Of a stretch of 64,000 nt of DNA, positions 54,443 to 64,000 are shown piece after piece; position 1 is the stretch's first letter; every line of letters starts with the position of its first letter. This stretch comes from Trochalopteron elliotii (taxonomy: Eukaryota > Chordata > Aves > Passeriformes > Leiothrichidae), in NCBI GenBank assembly GCA_024734555.1, contig JANPWX010000033.1, forward strand, positions 6,341,682 to 6,405,681. The letters run 5' to 3'. The notes under the pieces are model-generated. The model ran no database searches. It was not told the origin of the DNA and saw nothing but the letters and a program-made list of their open reading frames with translations. The translations under genes and the position numbers were made by a program.

Positions 54443-54534
54443 CTGCAGGCGCTGAGATTTTATATCCATTAGAGCAGGAACACAAACGAGCTCAGTGTAA
54501 TATAAATAAATCTTTATTTGCTGCAGGCGCTGAG
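54443..54534. repeat. Pair of 14-base direct repeats around a 64-base insert
   Basis: CTGCAGGCGCTGAG occurs at 54443-54456 and 54521-54534. The insert ends ATAAATAAATCTTTATTTG and contains AATAAA on the - strand. This is either a small retroposed tail with target duplication or a partial tandem duplication. Confidence 0.7.
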
Positions 54535-54782
54535 TCACACAGGGCATCCAGGTCCCACCTGTCCGGAGCCAGCCCAGGTGAGCTGGAGTCACAGCTGGGT
54601 GGAAAAAAAAGGGTTCGGGAAGGTGTGTCCTGATCCTTCCCTCACACCTCCTCCCGGATTTAAATCCTCTCTGTTCCCGAGAGATGGGAATTGCGGCTGC
54701 TTGGACAGGAGAGGGTGCTCCAGGAGCATGGAAAAGTGCTTGAACAGCAGCCATGTTCCTCTGGAAGTGGGAAAAAGAAAAG

Positions 54783-55015
54783 ATGAAAAAAAAACCCCAA
54801 AACAACACAACAAAAAAAAAAAAACCAAACAAAAAACCCACAAACAACAAACACCAACAAAAAAAAAAATCCAAAAAAAAAAAAAAAAACCCACCAAAAA
54901 AAAAAAAAAAAAAAAAAAAACCACCAAACAACCCCCCCAAAAAACCACACAACAAAAAACCCACCACCACAAAAAACCAACCAAGCAAACACAAAAACCA
55001 AAAAAACCCTCACAA
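54783..55015. repeat. A/C-only low-complexity tract
   Basis: About 230 bases made almost entirely of A and C on the + strand, with long A runs split by CC, CCC and CACA. Only one T and one G are seen in the core. Confidence 0.95.
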
Positions 55016-55132
55016 ACGGTGAGAAAAGCTTGTTTGGCGACAGCACAGAGGAACACACAGGAAGTTTTTCATAGTTTGCTGTCTCCCACCTCTTTTTCCT
55101 CACAGATCTGTGCTAAGTGACCACTGTAGGAT

Positions 55133-55430
55133 CACTGAGTCATAAAATCTTGGAATGGTTTGGGTTGGGAGGGACCTCAAAGCCCACCCAGTGCCACCCC
55201 CTGCCATGGGCAGGGACACCTCCCACTATCCCAGGGTGTTTTAAGCCCTGTCCATCCTGGCCTTGGACCCTTCCAGGGACCCAGGGGCAGCCACAGCTTC
55301 TCTGGAAATTCCATCCCATCCCTTCACCACCCTCACAGCCAGGAATTCCTTCCTCATACCCCATCTAACCCTGCCCTCTGGCAGTGGGAAGACATTCCCC
55401 CTTGTCCTGTCACTCCAGTTCATGATGAAA
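55133..55430 (-). mobile_element. CR1 LINE 3'-end fragment
   Basis: Antisense CR1: TCTTGGAATGGTTTGGGTTG GGAGGGACC, CCCTGCCATGGGCAGGGACA CC, CCTTGGACCCTTCCAGGGAC, CCATCTAACCCTGCCCTCTG, CCCCCTTGTCCTGTCACTCC. Confidence 0.9.
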
Positions 55431-56496
55431 TTCCTACTGAATTCCTAGGATCTTCCTGGAAGATCGTATTAACACCTTTCTGGTTCCAGCCTTCTTTCTT
55501 TTCCCTGAGTTCCTTGTCATTTGAATCAAAAGTTGCTCTTCATTTTCTTTGAGCCATTAACAATCATTTCAGGACAAAGCAACTCATCAAACAGCCCAAT
55601 AAAACATCCCATGATGTTCACCACCCTCGGTTAATGACATCTGTGCCATCAAATAAATTAAGTAATAGGTTTGTTAAGTGTTTGGGAGCAGATAATGAAG
55701 GATTTGAACGATTTGGATCATTGGGTACAACAGGTAATGTTTACTTTCTCCTAGAGAGCCCCATTTATCCCTCTTGAGCGTGGAGTGGGATAACACACAT
55801 CTTGTTAATCAACCCTGAAGTGTGTTTGGGTGGGGCTGCGTGGAATAATTAGGAATGACTGTGGATGCTGGCTGTAATTACTCCAGGAAATGTTCCCTGA
55901 ATTAATGACACTGTTGAAAATGTTTTTGTGCCCCAACTGCATCACCCAATTTTGGAGAGCAATTAGCATGAAATGAGCTGGAGGCTGCTGGCAGTGATGT
56001 GCTGCCCTGAGTGTCACTTGGCTGGGGAGTGACACCATGGCTCAGGACCATAAACACACCTGAGGAGCTGGCATGGAAAGGGACATTACTCATGGCCCAG
56101 ACAATGGGACACTCAGCAGGAGCTGGGACATTGCAGAGTTTGGCTCTGGTTGGTGACATCGCTTCCCACCAGCCCAGGGGCACCAAGGAAGGACCTGATC
56201 CAAAGCTCTGGTCCTGCAAAGTGTGTCCATGGCAGTGTGGCTTTCCCCCAGGAGTGTGTGATGTTCCTGATCCTGCTGTTTTCCAGGCAAGCAGCAGCTC
56301 CTCAGCTGGGGCATTTTCTGCTTTTGGGATGATACTTGTGATAATCAGTGTCTGGGGAGGGGAAAACCAGTGAAGATTTCGTGCCCCTTCATGGTGCAGG
56401 TGAACTTCCCCCAGCACTGACAGCTCGTGCCAGGTCAGATCCCATCCTCAATTTTCAGATCCAGGGAGTTCATTTGGAACAAAACCCACGTAAGGA

Positions 56497-56560
56497 AATC
56501 ACGGAATGGCCTGGGCTGGAAGGAACCTGAATGATCATCTGTATTCCTTCCACCAGCACA
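56497..56560 (-). mobile_element. Short CR1 3' tail
   Basis: AATCACGGAATGGCCTGGGC TGGAAGGAACCTGAATGATC, the antisense of a CR1 terminus. Confidence 0.7.
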
Positions 56561-56689
56561 GGCTGGAGGCCAGATCTATCCCTGACCTCTGCATCCACCA
56601 TGGGATGACCCAGCCCAGATCCCAGCTTTTGGCACAGTTGGGTGTCCTTAACTGCTGCCTCTTGTTCTTCCTCCACAGCACCCCAGAGA

Positions 56690-56945
56690 GAGGCTTGGAA
56701 CAGCCCTTCCATGGCACCATGGCCTCAGGCTGCACCAGGCAACGTTCAGGTTGGACACTGGGAAAATTCCTTCATGGAAAGGGCTCTCCAGCCCAGGGCA
56801 GTGCTGGAGTCCCCATCCCTGGATGTGGCACTTGGGGACACGAGTTAGTGGTGGCCTTGGCACTGCTGGGAGCATGGTTGGACTCCATGGTGTTGGAGCT
56901 CTGTTCCAACCTCAATGATTGTGTGATTCCACGATTCCACATCCT
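56690..56945 (+). mobile_element. CR1 LINE fragment
   Basis: Sense CR1-like sequence: GTTCAGGTTGGACACTGGGA AAATTCCTTCATGGAAAGGG, GGAGTCCCCATCCCTGGATG TGGC, TTCCAACCTCAATGATTGTG TGATTCCACGATTCC. Confidence 0.85.
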
Positions 56946-57892
56946 GCTGATGCAGCTCTGCTGCTACCATGACTTTTCCAGCAGTTGGACACATCTTTCC
57001 ACAGCTGTAAAATGCTAAAAAAACCCTTCTCTCTGTTCCATTTTGACATCATCACACAAGACATTCCCACTCTCCTGGCATTCCCATCATCATCAAGCAG
57101 CAAAAAGAATTGCTAAAAAGCCAACATTGAAACATTCAAACTTCACCAAAGCCTGTTTTCAGCTCCTCACCCTTCTGGAGAACCATCCTGCTGGTGCCTG
57201 TGAGTCATGTGTTGCGATTAATTTATTTTGTGGTGCAGAGAGGTTTTTATAACCCTGTTTGAAGGGATTGAATCATTCTTTGCTGATGATTTAAAGATGC
57301 TGGTTTATTTCTCTGGTGATTGCAAATGAAAGCTGGATCTTAGCACTGAGTGTGACCCCAAAACATAAAGAAATATAACTTTATAGAATTAACTGGGTTC
57401 TAAGTATCTTAGTTGGTGCTTAGTTCTATGTGTTGGCAGGCAGGGAATGTTTCCTTCCCATGAAAAAGGGTTAGTATTGACACTTGGGAGAGCTGATTTC
57501 CACGTTTACTCCCTAAATATCCCATAATAACTGCAGGAAAAGGCTCTTCTCCAGTCATTTCATCAGCAATAAATAGACTGGAATAATTGATCAGTCTGGA
57601 GATGAGCACAACGAACCCATTCCACTCACCAGAGCCACAGATCCAACATTTATAGTCCAGCACTGTGATCCTGTCCAAGTGTAGAACTAAAGGTTAAGCC
57701 TGGGATTAATTTCCCATTCCCAGCTTGGTGCCGACACGGCTCGTTTGCAGCCAGGGCTCTCAGTGCAGAGCAGGGACATTTGTCTTCATTTGATAAAGTT
57801 TCTGCTAAAAGTGATGTTTTTCTCAGCATTTTATTTTAAGGAAAATAAGGCTCAGCCAGCCCCTGAGGAGTGGATTCTCACAGGTACCTCAT

Positions 57893-58160
57893 TGCATGGA
57901 ATCCTGGAATGGTTTGGGGTGGAAGGGACCTTAAAACCCATCCAGTCCAAACCCAACAGCTCCCAGTATCCCAGGGTGCTCCAAGCCTTGTCCAGCCTGA
58001 TCTTGGACACTTCCAGGGATCCAGGAGCAGCCACAGCTTCTCTGAGCACTCTGTGCCAGGGTCTCCCCACCCTCCAGGGAGGAATTCCCTCCCAATATCC
58101 CATCTAATCCTGCCCTTTGGCACTGGGAAGCCATTCCCTTGTCCTGGCTCTTCAGGCCTT
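57893..58160 (-). mobile_element. CR1 LINE 3'-end fragment
   Basis: Antisense CR1: AATCCTGGAATGGTTTGGGG TGGAAGGGACC, CCAGGGTGCTCCAAGCC, GGGATCCAGGAGCAGCCACA GC, CCCAATATCCCATCTAATCC TG. It abuts an opposed copy at 58163. Confidence 0.9.
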
Positions 58161-58162
58161 TG

Positions 58163-58400
58163 TCCAAAGTTGCACCAGGGGAGGTTCAGGTTGGATATTA
58201 GGGAAAACATCTTCACGGAAAAGGTTGTCAAGCCCTGGCACAGGCTGCCCAGGGCAGGGGTGGAGTCACCATCCCTGGAAGTGCTCAGAAAATGTGTGGG
58301 TGTGGCACCTGGGGACACAGGTGAGTGGTGAACGAGGTGGTGGTGGGTTGATGCTTGGACACAGGGGTCTGGGAGGACTTTTCCCACCTTAACCTGAGCA
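58163..58400 (+). mobile_element. CR1 LINE fragment, opposed to its neighbour
   Basis: Sense CR1: GGTTCAGGTTGGATATTAGG GAAAACATCTTCACGGAAAA GG, GTGGAGTCACCATCCCTGGA AGTGCTCAG, GGACTTTTCCCACCTTAACC. The join with the antisense copy falls near 58160. Confidence 0.85.
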
Positions 58401-61400
58401 GATTTGCTTGAAGGCAGATTTGTTCTCATTTACACCCCTTTGAGCCCCCCAGCCATCTCACACATGTGCGCTGGAGAATCTCACCTAATTAAATTTCAGG
58501 AGAACAGGAGAGCTCTTGGGAGTTGTGTGGGCTTTGGTTTAGAGATCCCAGGACTGTGAAATGAAAGATTCATCTCCCAACTCTTTCTCCTCACAGCAAA
58601 TGCTGCAGAGCAGAGCCAAATTTACACTGCACTTCACACATCTGGGTATTAACTCGCTGGTGGGGTTGGGAATTACTTCCAGGAGACAGACTGACTCATG
58701 GACTGGAGGGGGCTGAGGATCTGCTCACATTTCAGATACCAGCCCATGGCATCTTTTCTCCCTGCTCTTTTCCCTGCGTCTCAGAGTTTTACTCTTTGCT
58801 GCTTTCCTGAGGCAGCACTGTCATCCCACATGGCGGGGAATTTCTCATCATGGTTCCTTGGTGGTGTTATGTCACACACAAACCACTCTGTGATGCTGCT
58901 GCTGCAGCCCTTGATGTGTTTGGAGACTTTTAATCTTCTGCCAAGCACAGGAGAGGCAAAATCCAGGGCGGGGTGGGCGTTGGTGTCACACAGTCCATCC
59001 TGTCACCCAAGAGGCCCCACCAGAGCTGGGTTCTCCAGCTGATAAGCCACCCCAGGAGTGAGGGGTCACTCCTGCAGCTTGTAGGATGATGGACAACTTC
59101 ATTAAGATGGAGGTGAGGACCCCTCGGTGGGTTTGGTGAGTCTGGACCTCTGTTTGGTTTTGGTCTCCCATCAGTGATTCAGTGATTCCCTCTCTGTATC
59201 TCAGTTTGAAGCAGAAGTAATTCCACTGACTCACCTGGGGTTTAACTATTGTCTGTAAAGGGCTTTGAAATCCTAAAGGATCAATGCCTTGAGAGTGTGG
59301 GTGATTGTGGCATGAGCTCAGCTCAGAATCCAAGTGTGGAAACAAATTACCTTGGCTTGGAGGAGCAACTCTGTGAAGCTCTGCACAAGTATCACAAGTC
59401 TGTGGGTTTTTTTTCCTTACCTTTGTGCTAATGGATCCATTGTTTCGTGTAAAGGTTTCTCCTGCTCTTGTTCTATCCTGTGTGACATTTACAGTACTCT
59501 TTGTTCCATTAGCAAAGTAACTTGAGATAGATTATTATCCTTTGGAGACTTCACTGCCTTCTGTTTAACTTCCACGTGACTGGACCCTGAAGACAAAACC
59601 TCTTAAAATAGTGTGTGAGGCTAAAAATACCGAGGAATGAGTTGTTTCTTAGGAGTCAAATAATTAATTTAGTGCACTTTAGCAAGATCTGCAACATTGG
59701 GAAACACCCCTTGTTGTTTCCTCTTTCTCTTCAGAGCCACCAAAGCTTGCAGCAGCTTTCTCAGGCAGTCAAGGTGTGTTTTACCTCACAGCTTGAAGCC
59801 ATAATTTGTTTCTAGTAACTACAGCTCCTTTATTCCAGAGGAACAGACAAATAGCATTTAATCACGTTCTGAATCACCGGGGGCAGGAATTGCTCCGTGA
59901 TCCGAGTTTGTTACACAAGGACACACTAAAGATGCAAGAAAATGGCAAAGGTTATTGCTGGGGCTTTCTGGCGTGCTGCCACTACAGCACCTGAGGGACC
60001 CAGTCTGTTTGGGTCCCCCTCAATGAGTGCCTCATCCCAGCCCCATACAAACACTGTTCTGATTCCCCAGGAGCATACAGTGGGATGGGTGTTGGAAAAC
60101 ATCAGGATTTACTAAGCCACATGTGTGGGAATATCATCTTTTTCTTGCCATCAAGACTTTGCTCACTCCCGGGGTGAAGTAATACAGGAGGCAAGCAGGG
60201 ATGTGAATCTGGGAAAGAAGACAAAGGGGAAGTGCAGGGATTCGGTGTCTGGGCAGAGATGGAGCAGTGGGGAATCAGAGCAATGACCTGGGCAGCCAGG
60301 CAGGGTGTTCATCATGTCACGTTTTGGAGTGGGATCTGCAGTCCCAGCTCACTCAAACCTTGTCTGAAAGTCACCTCCTCACAGCAGCACCGGCCGTGCT
60401 CCGGTTTGGGAAGTGTCTGGCACTGCCTGGTATGGGATGGGCAGCAAAACTCATCCCTTCTCCAGCCTCCAACCTCACTTCTGTGCCTCCAGCTGATTTC
60501 ACAGTGGCGAAGCTGCTTTTGGGTGATTTGTGTCTGTCTCTCCAAGGCCAGCCTGCACAGGAAGGCAGAGCTGGGCAGTGTCCAGGCGCAGGCCTTTGGA
60601 ACAGGAGGCTCCAAGTCACTTGGGCCAAACTTCTGTTCCCTTGTGCCTCAGTTTCCCAGCCTGAAGAACAGGATGATCCCAATTAGCAGAGTTGGATGAG
60701 TTTGCAGAGTGCAGGAGGGCAGGCTGTGTTCCTCTTCATCACAAGTGATGTCACCTCCATCCTCTCATACTCCCACAGGGATATGCTGGAGAGCCCAAAT
60801 GGCCAAAAAATGTCATGTATAGAACAGGCATTAATGCCCAAGAGTGCAGAGGCCCCATCGCAGCGCTGGCCTCTCCGATTGCTTTGTTTTCCTGCTGGCT
60901 GAGTCGCTAACCTTCCAATAAACACCAGAGTCATTATCATAAAAATGTGGAAAATGCTGTCATTAAACCCCACCGGTTTCGCTTTCAAGTGCCTCTTTCT
61001 GGGACATCAAATTCATTTAGCTCATTCTCCAAAGCCACAAATCCTGAGTGGCTGCAGTAATGTGTGTGGTGGGAGGTGAGAGCACAGCAGGAATTAAATC
61101 GGGTGGAGAGGCTCTTTGGAGGGCTCGGCTGGATTTATTGCAGGGGTGAAGATACGAGGTCTCCAGCTGCTCACCCCTCTCTCCCCGCAGCCGTGGGGTC
61201 CCTCAGGATGTTTTCCAGAAACCCCAGTTCATACTCTGGAGCTGTGGTGGAGATGGTGGGTGCAGTGCAGAAATTGGAGGTGCCCTCTGGAGAACCCATG
61301 CATCCAGCAGGATGGGCAGGATGCAGCAGAGCCTTCCTCTTAGAAAAAGAGTGATTTTATTCCAAAGTAAAAGAAAAAAAACTTAAATGCTTTCAGCAGC

Positions 61401-61429
61401 AGTGCCATGTGGTGAATCCCTATGGTTAG

Positions 61430-61608
61430 GGTCCTCAGAGAAGCTGTAGCTGCCCCTGGATCCCTGGAAGTGTTCAAGGTCAGGTTGGACAGAGCTTGGA
61501 GCAGCCTGAGATAGTGGAAGGTGTCCCTCCCCACAGCAGGGGGTGGAACTGGATGATCTTTAAGGTCACTTCCAACCCAAACCATTCCAGGATTCTGTGA
61601 TTCAATGA
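61430..61608 (+). mobile_element. CR1 LINE 3' end
   Basis: Sense CR1 with a complete terminus: AGAGAAGCTGTAGCTGCCCC TGG, GTGGAAGGTGTCCCTCCCC, GATGATCTTTAAGGTCACTT CCAACCCAAACCATTCC, ATTCTGTGATTCAATGATGA. Confidence 0.92.
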
Positions 61609-63282
61609 TGATCCCATTCCCCTTCCCCTCAGCAAAAGTGGAATGACATCATTAAGGGTTCATTTGAGCACTGGGATGGCTGAGCTGTGTCTGTGTGGTT
61701 GGGAAATGTGATGCTGGAACCAAAATCTGAGGGTTTAAATGAAAACATAAAAATGGGGTTTCCAAAAGGGAAACCAAAGGGTTTCCAAAAGCTGGACCCT
61801 GCCTGAGGTCAATAAACACCTGCAGCTTATTGAAATGACCCGATAGGCTGAAATCTCAAATTCCTCTGAGTCTGTACAAGACTTCCATAGGAACCAAGAC
61901 TTGTTCAAAAGTTTTTTATCTCCCAAAAATAAGCAGGATTTTGCTCCTCTGGGGGAGTTCCTGGCACAAGCCCACCCTGGAGCAGCGCGGTGCCATGTGC
62001 CCGCTGACGTGCTACAGTATTTGCAGAGCATCGGCTTCTGTGAGGGGAAGAAGAATCCTAAAATTATCTTTACTTGCTTAGAATATAAATAGAAGACAAA
62101 TTGCTTATCAGCTGTTTCGTTGGAAAGATATTTAAAAATACTTGGGAGAGGAAACGTGCACTCTGCTGGAGATCCGGAGCCACGCTGTATCCCCAGGGTC
62201 TCGGCGCCTTGCGGACAGAGCTGCTGGCTGTCAGCAGGGATCATTCCTGGGAGGAAAAGGTTCAGTTCATGGAGAGTTTATCAGAGTGACAACTTATCCA
62301 AGTCACACCAAAAACACACAGAAAAGACACTTCAGGCAGATCCCTGGGAATGAGAAAATCTTCCATTCCTGGCTGGGAAGGTTGAGCCCACTTTGCAGTG
62401 TGGCTGCAGAGAAACAAGAGCTGCTAAACCCGCCTTTGTTTGGGCACAGGGCAGGTGCAGAACAAGCCAAGAGCAGCATCAGATGCTTCCAAATCCATCC
62501 TTCCCTCGTGAGGAGCGGGGAGTGTAATGGCTTTGGAGGGAGCAGAGCCGGCAGCGTGTGTCCCGTGCCGGGTGACCCAGGGGATGTGCTGGGCTGCTCC
62601 GTGAGCTGTACCGCTGCCATTCATTAATGGCTCTATTAAACATGAAAGTGCTGAGGCCCTTCTAATGTCCAGAGCACTCAAGGGGTGACAAAAATAGCCC
62701 ATCCAGCAGGGATTGGCTCAGAGTGAGACAGGAGCCGGCCGCATCCTTACTGTAAACCTGGGCATTTCCAAGAACTTGAGCCCTGGATGAGTTGGACTCT
62801 GCTCTGGTTCATTACAGGAACGAGTTGTGCTCTGCACAGACGTAACTTCCAGCATCCTCTCATGAAAGGCTGGATCCCTCTCTTGCTGACTGGGATTTGC
62901 ATTCACTCCCAGCCTTCTCAGAAGAGGAAAACCGTGAGGCTCCACACTGATGTTGCGCATCCCCACATGCTCTGATCCATGCCAGGCCAAGGGGTTGCTT
63001 CCTACAGGAGGAGGATGTTGCTTGGCTGAGATCCCACACTCCAAGGGGTCCCCAGCATGGCTCTGTCCTCAGTGTGAGCCTGGAAAAACTTCCCCCAGAG
63101 TGGAGGGGCACAGAACACCAACAACTGCAGGCTGGGCTGATAGAGAAAGTTTCCACTGGGAACCTGTGCCTGTTGGGTGAGAGAAGATGGGGCTGGATGG
63201 TGAAGGACTGGGGGATCCCAATGATGGGAAGCAGCCTGGGTAGGATTCCTTTGGACCATGTTAAAATAAAATCCACAAGGAG

Positions 63283-63450
63283 AAATCCTAACCTCTGCTC
63301 AGAGAAGCTGTGTCTGCCCCATCCCTGGAAGTGTCCAAGGCCAGGTTGGATGGGGCTTGGAGCACCTTGGGATAGTGGAAGGTGTCCCTGCCCATGGCAG
63401 GGGGTGGAATGAGATGGGCTTTTAGACCAAACCATTCCATTAATCTAAAA
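63283..63450 (+). mobile_element. CR1 LINE 3' end
   Basis: Sense CR1: AGAGAAGCTGTGTCTGCCCC ATCCCTGGAAGTGTCCAAGG CC, GATAGTGGAAGGTGTCCCTG CCCATGGCAGG, ending near AAACCATTCCATTAATC. Confidence 0.9.
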
Positions 63451-63754
63451 TGCTGAGATTAAAATCAGTCAAGCTACTGTGTGGCCTGAAAAAACCCCTG
63501 GAAATTATTCAGTCCTAGTTCAGCATATAAAGCCAAGAACTTCCCTAATAAACAGGAGGAACTGGAATTGCTCTCTGATGAGCATAAACTTTACCTGCTT
63601 GGTTTCATTAAGGAATCTGGGGTGGGGGGGAAATCAGCTGACTGGAAAGGCAGAATTGATGGTGGTATCATATTTAAGAACTGAGTGGCAGAAGAGGAGG
63701 GGAAGCAGCCAGACAAACCCAGTGCAAGTGGTCCTGAGCACTTCACCACAGGGA

Positions 63755-64000
63755 ACACGGAGGCTGCTCACGGATGTTTGGGATGCTCCAGGATTCGGGG
63801 GAATGCCCAGAGGATGCTCGAGGCCATGGGGACCATGCCGAAGGCTACAGGGAAGATGCTCACGGGCGCTCGGGTTGCTCTGCGTTTCAGGGGGATGCTC
63901 AGGGATGCTCAGAGGATGCTCGGGGCCACGGGGAGGATGCTAAAGGCAACGAGGGGGATGCTCACGGATGCGCGGGATGCTGCGGGTTGCAGGGAGACGC
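63755..64000. repeat. Minisatellite running off the window end
   Basis: Units of about 100 bases that share GGATGCTCACGG, GGATGCTC(G/C)-type steps, GAGGCCATGGGGA or GGGGCCACGGGGA, and AAGGCTACAGGG or AAGGCAACGAGG. Two full units and the start of a third are visible. Confidence 0.85.

Larger units (their letters stand above)
54076..64000. other. Non-coding flank upstream of ZNF598
   Basis: No protein-coding exon is recognisable. Contents listed separately: six CR1 regions, an A/C-only tract, a 14-base direct-repeat pair and a terminal minisatellite. AT-rich, possibly conserved blocks lie at about 55.84-55.98, 60.78-60.99 and 62.60-62.66 kb. Confidence 0.55.

Noticed and set aside
53987..54472. 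161-codon open frame divergent from ZNF598
   Set aside because: GC-rich promoter and degenerate GGGGACATGAGGG repeat sequence, with no family resemblance.
54753..55022. Lysine/proline-rich open frame
   Set aside because: Direct translation of the A/C-only tract.

Overview
This is vertebrate nuclear DNA, almost certainly from a bird and probably a songbird (the songbird part is inference). It has spliced genes with GT-AG introns, CpG-island promoters, many 3'-end fragments of CR1 LINEs, several LTR pieces, and many GC-rich minisatellites. Gene content and order match the conserved block GFER - SYNGR3 - ZNF598 of human 16p13.3. There is nothing bacterial or viral here apart from old LTRs. Two runs of N (19187-19559 and 34151-34527) are assembly gaps.

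Layout. 1-7.75 kb is non-coding flank with CR1 fragments. GFER (sulfhydryl oxidase ALR) is on the + strand at 8137-9980 in three exons, with a probable 2.1-kb 3'UTR to about 12.1 kb. 12.1-18.4 kb is non-coding. A minisatellite at 18.4-19.1 kb leads into a CpG-rich block broken by the first gap. SYNGR3 (synaptogyrin-3) exons 2-4 lie on the + strand at 27406-35030. Its first coding exon is not visible and is probably in the first gap. Its 3'UTR runs about 4 kb to a poly(A) signal at 39019. ZNF598 (ribosome-collision E3 ubiquitin ligase) is complete on the - strand, 53774 to 40725, in twelve exons. Its last poly(A) signal (39074-39069, read on -) lies 45 bases past that of SYNGR3, so the two genes are tail-to-tail with touching or overlapping 3' ends. 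54.1-64.0 kb is non-coding with CR1 copies, an A/C-only tract and a minisatellite running off the window end.

The genes do not form a pathway. GFER acts in mitochondrial disulfide relay, SYNGR3 in synaptic vesicles and ZNF598 in ribosome quality control. Their link is conserved synteny.

The most unusual structure is tandem duplication of exon edges. GFER exon 2's 3' end plus its splice donor is repeated four more times in intron 2. ZNF598 exon 5's 5' end plus its splice acceptor is repeated twice more in intron 4, and one copy is split by a solo LTR. That same ZNF598 intron uses a GC rather than GT donor and carries an inverted pair of related LTRs. In GFER, the methionine that starts the human short isoform is replaced by leucine.
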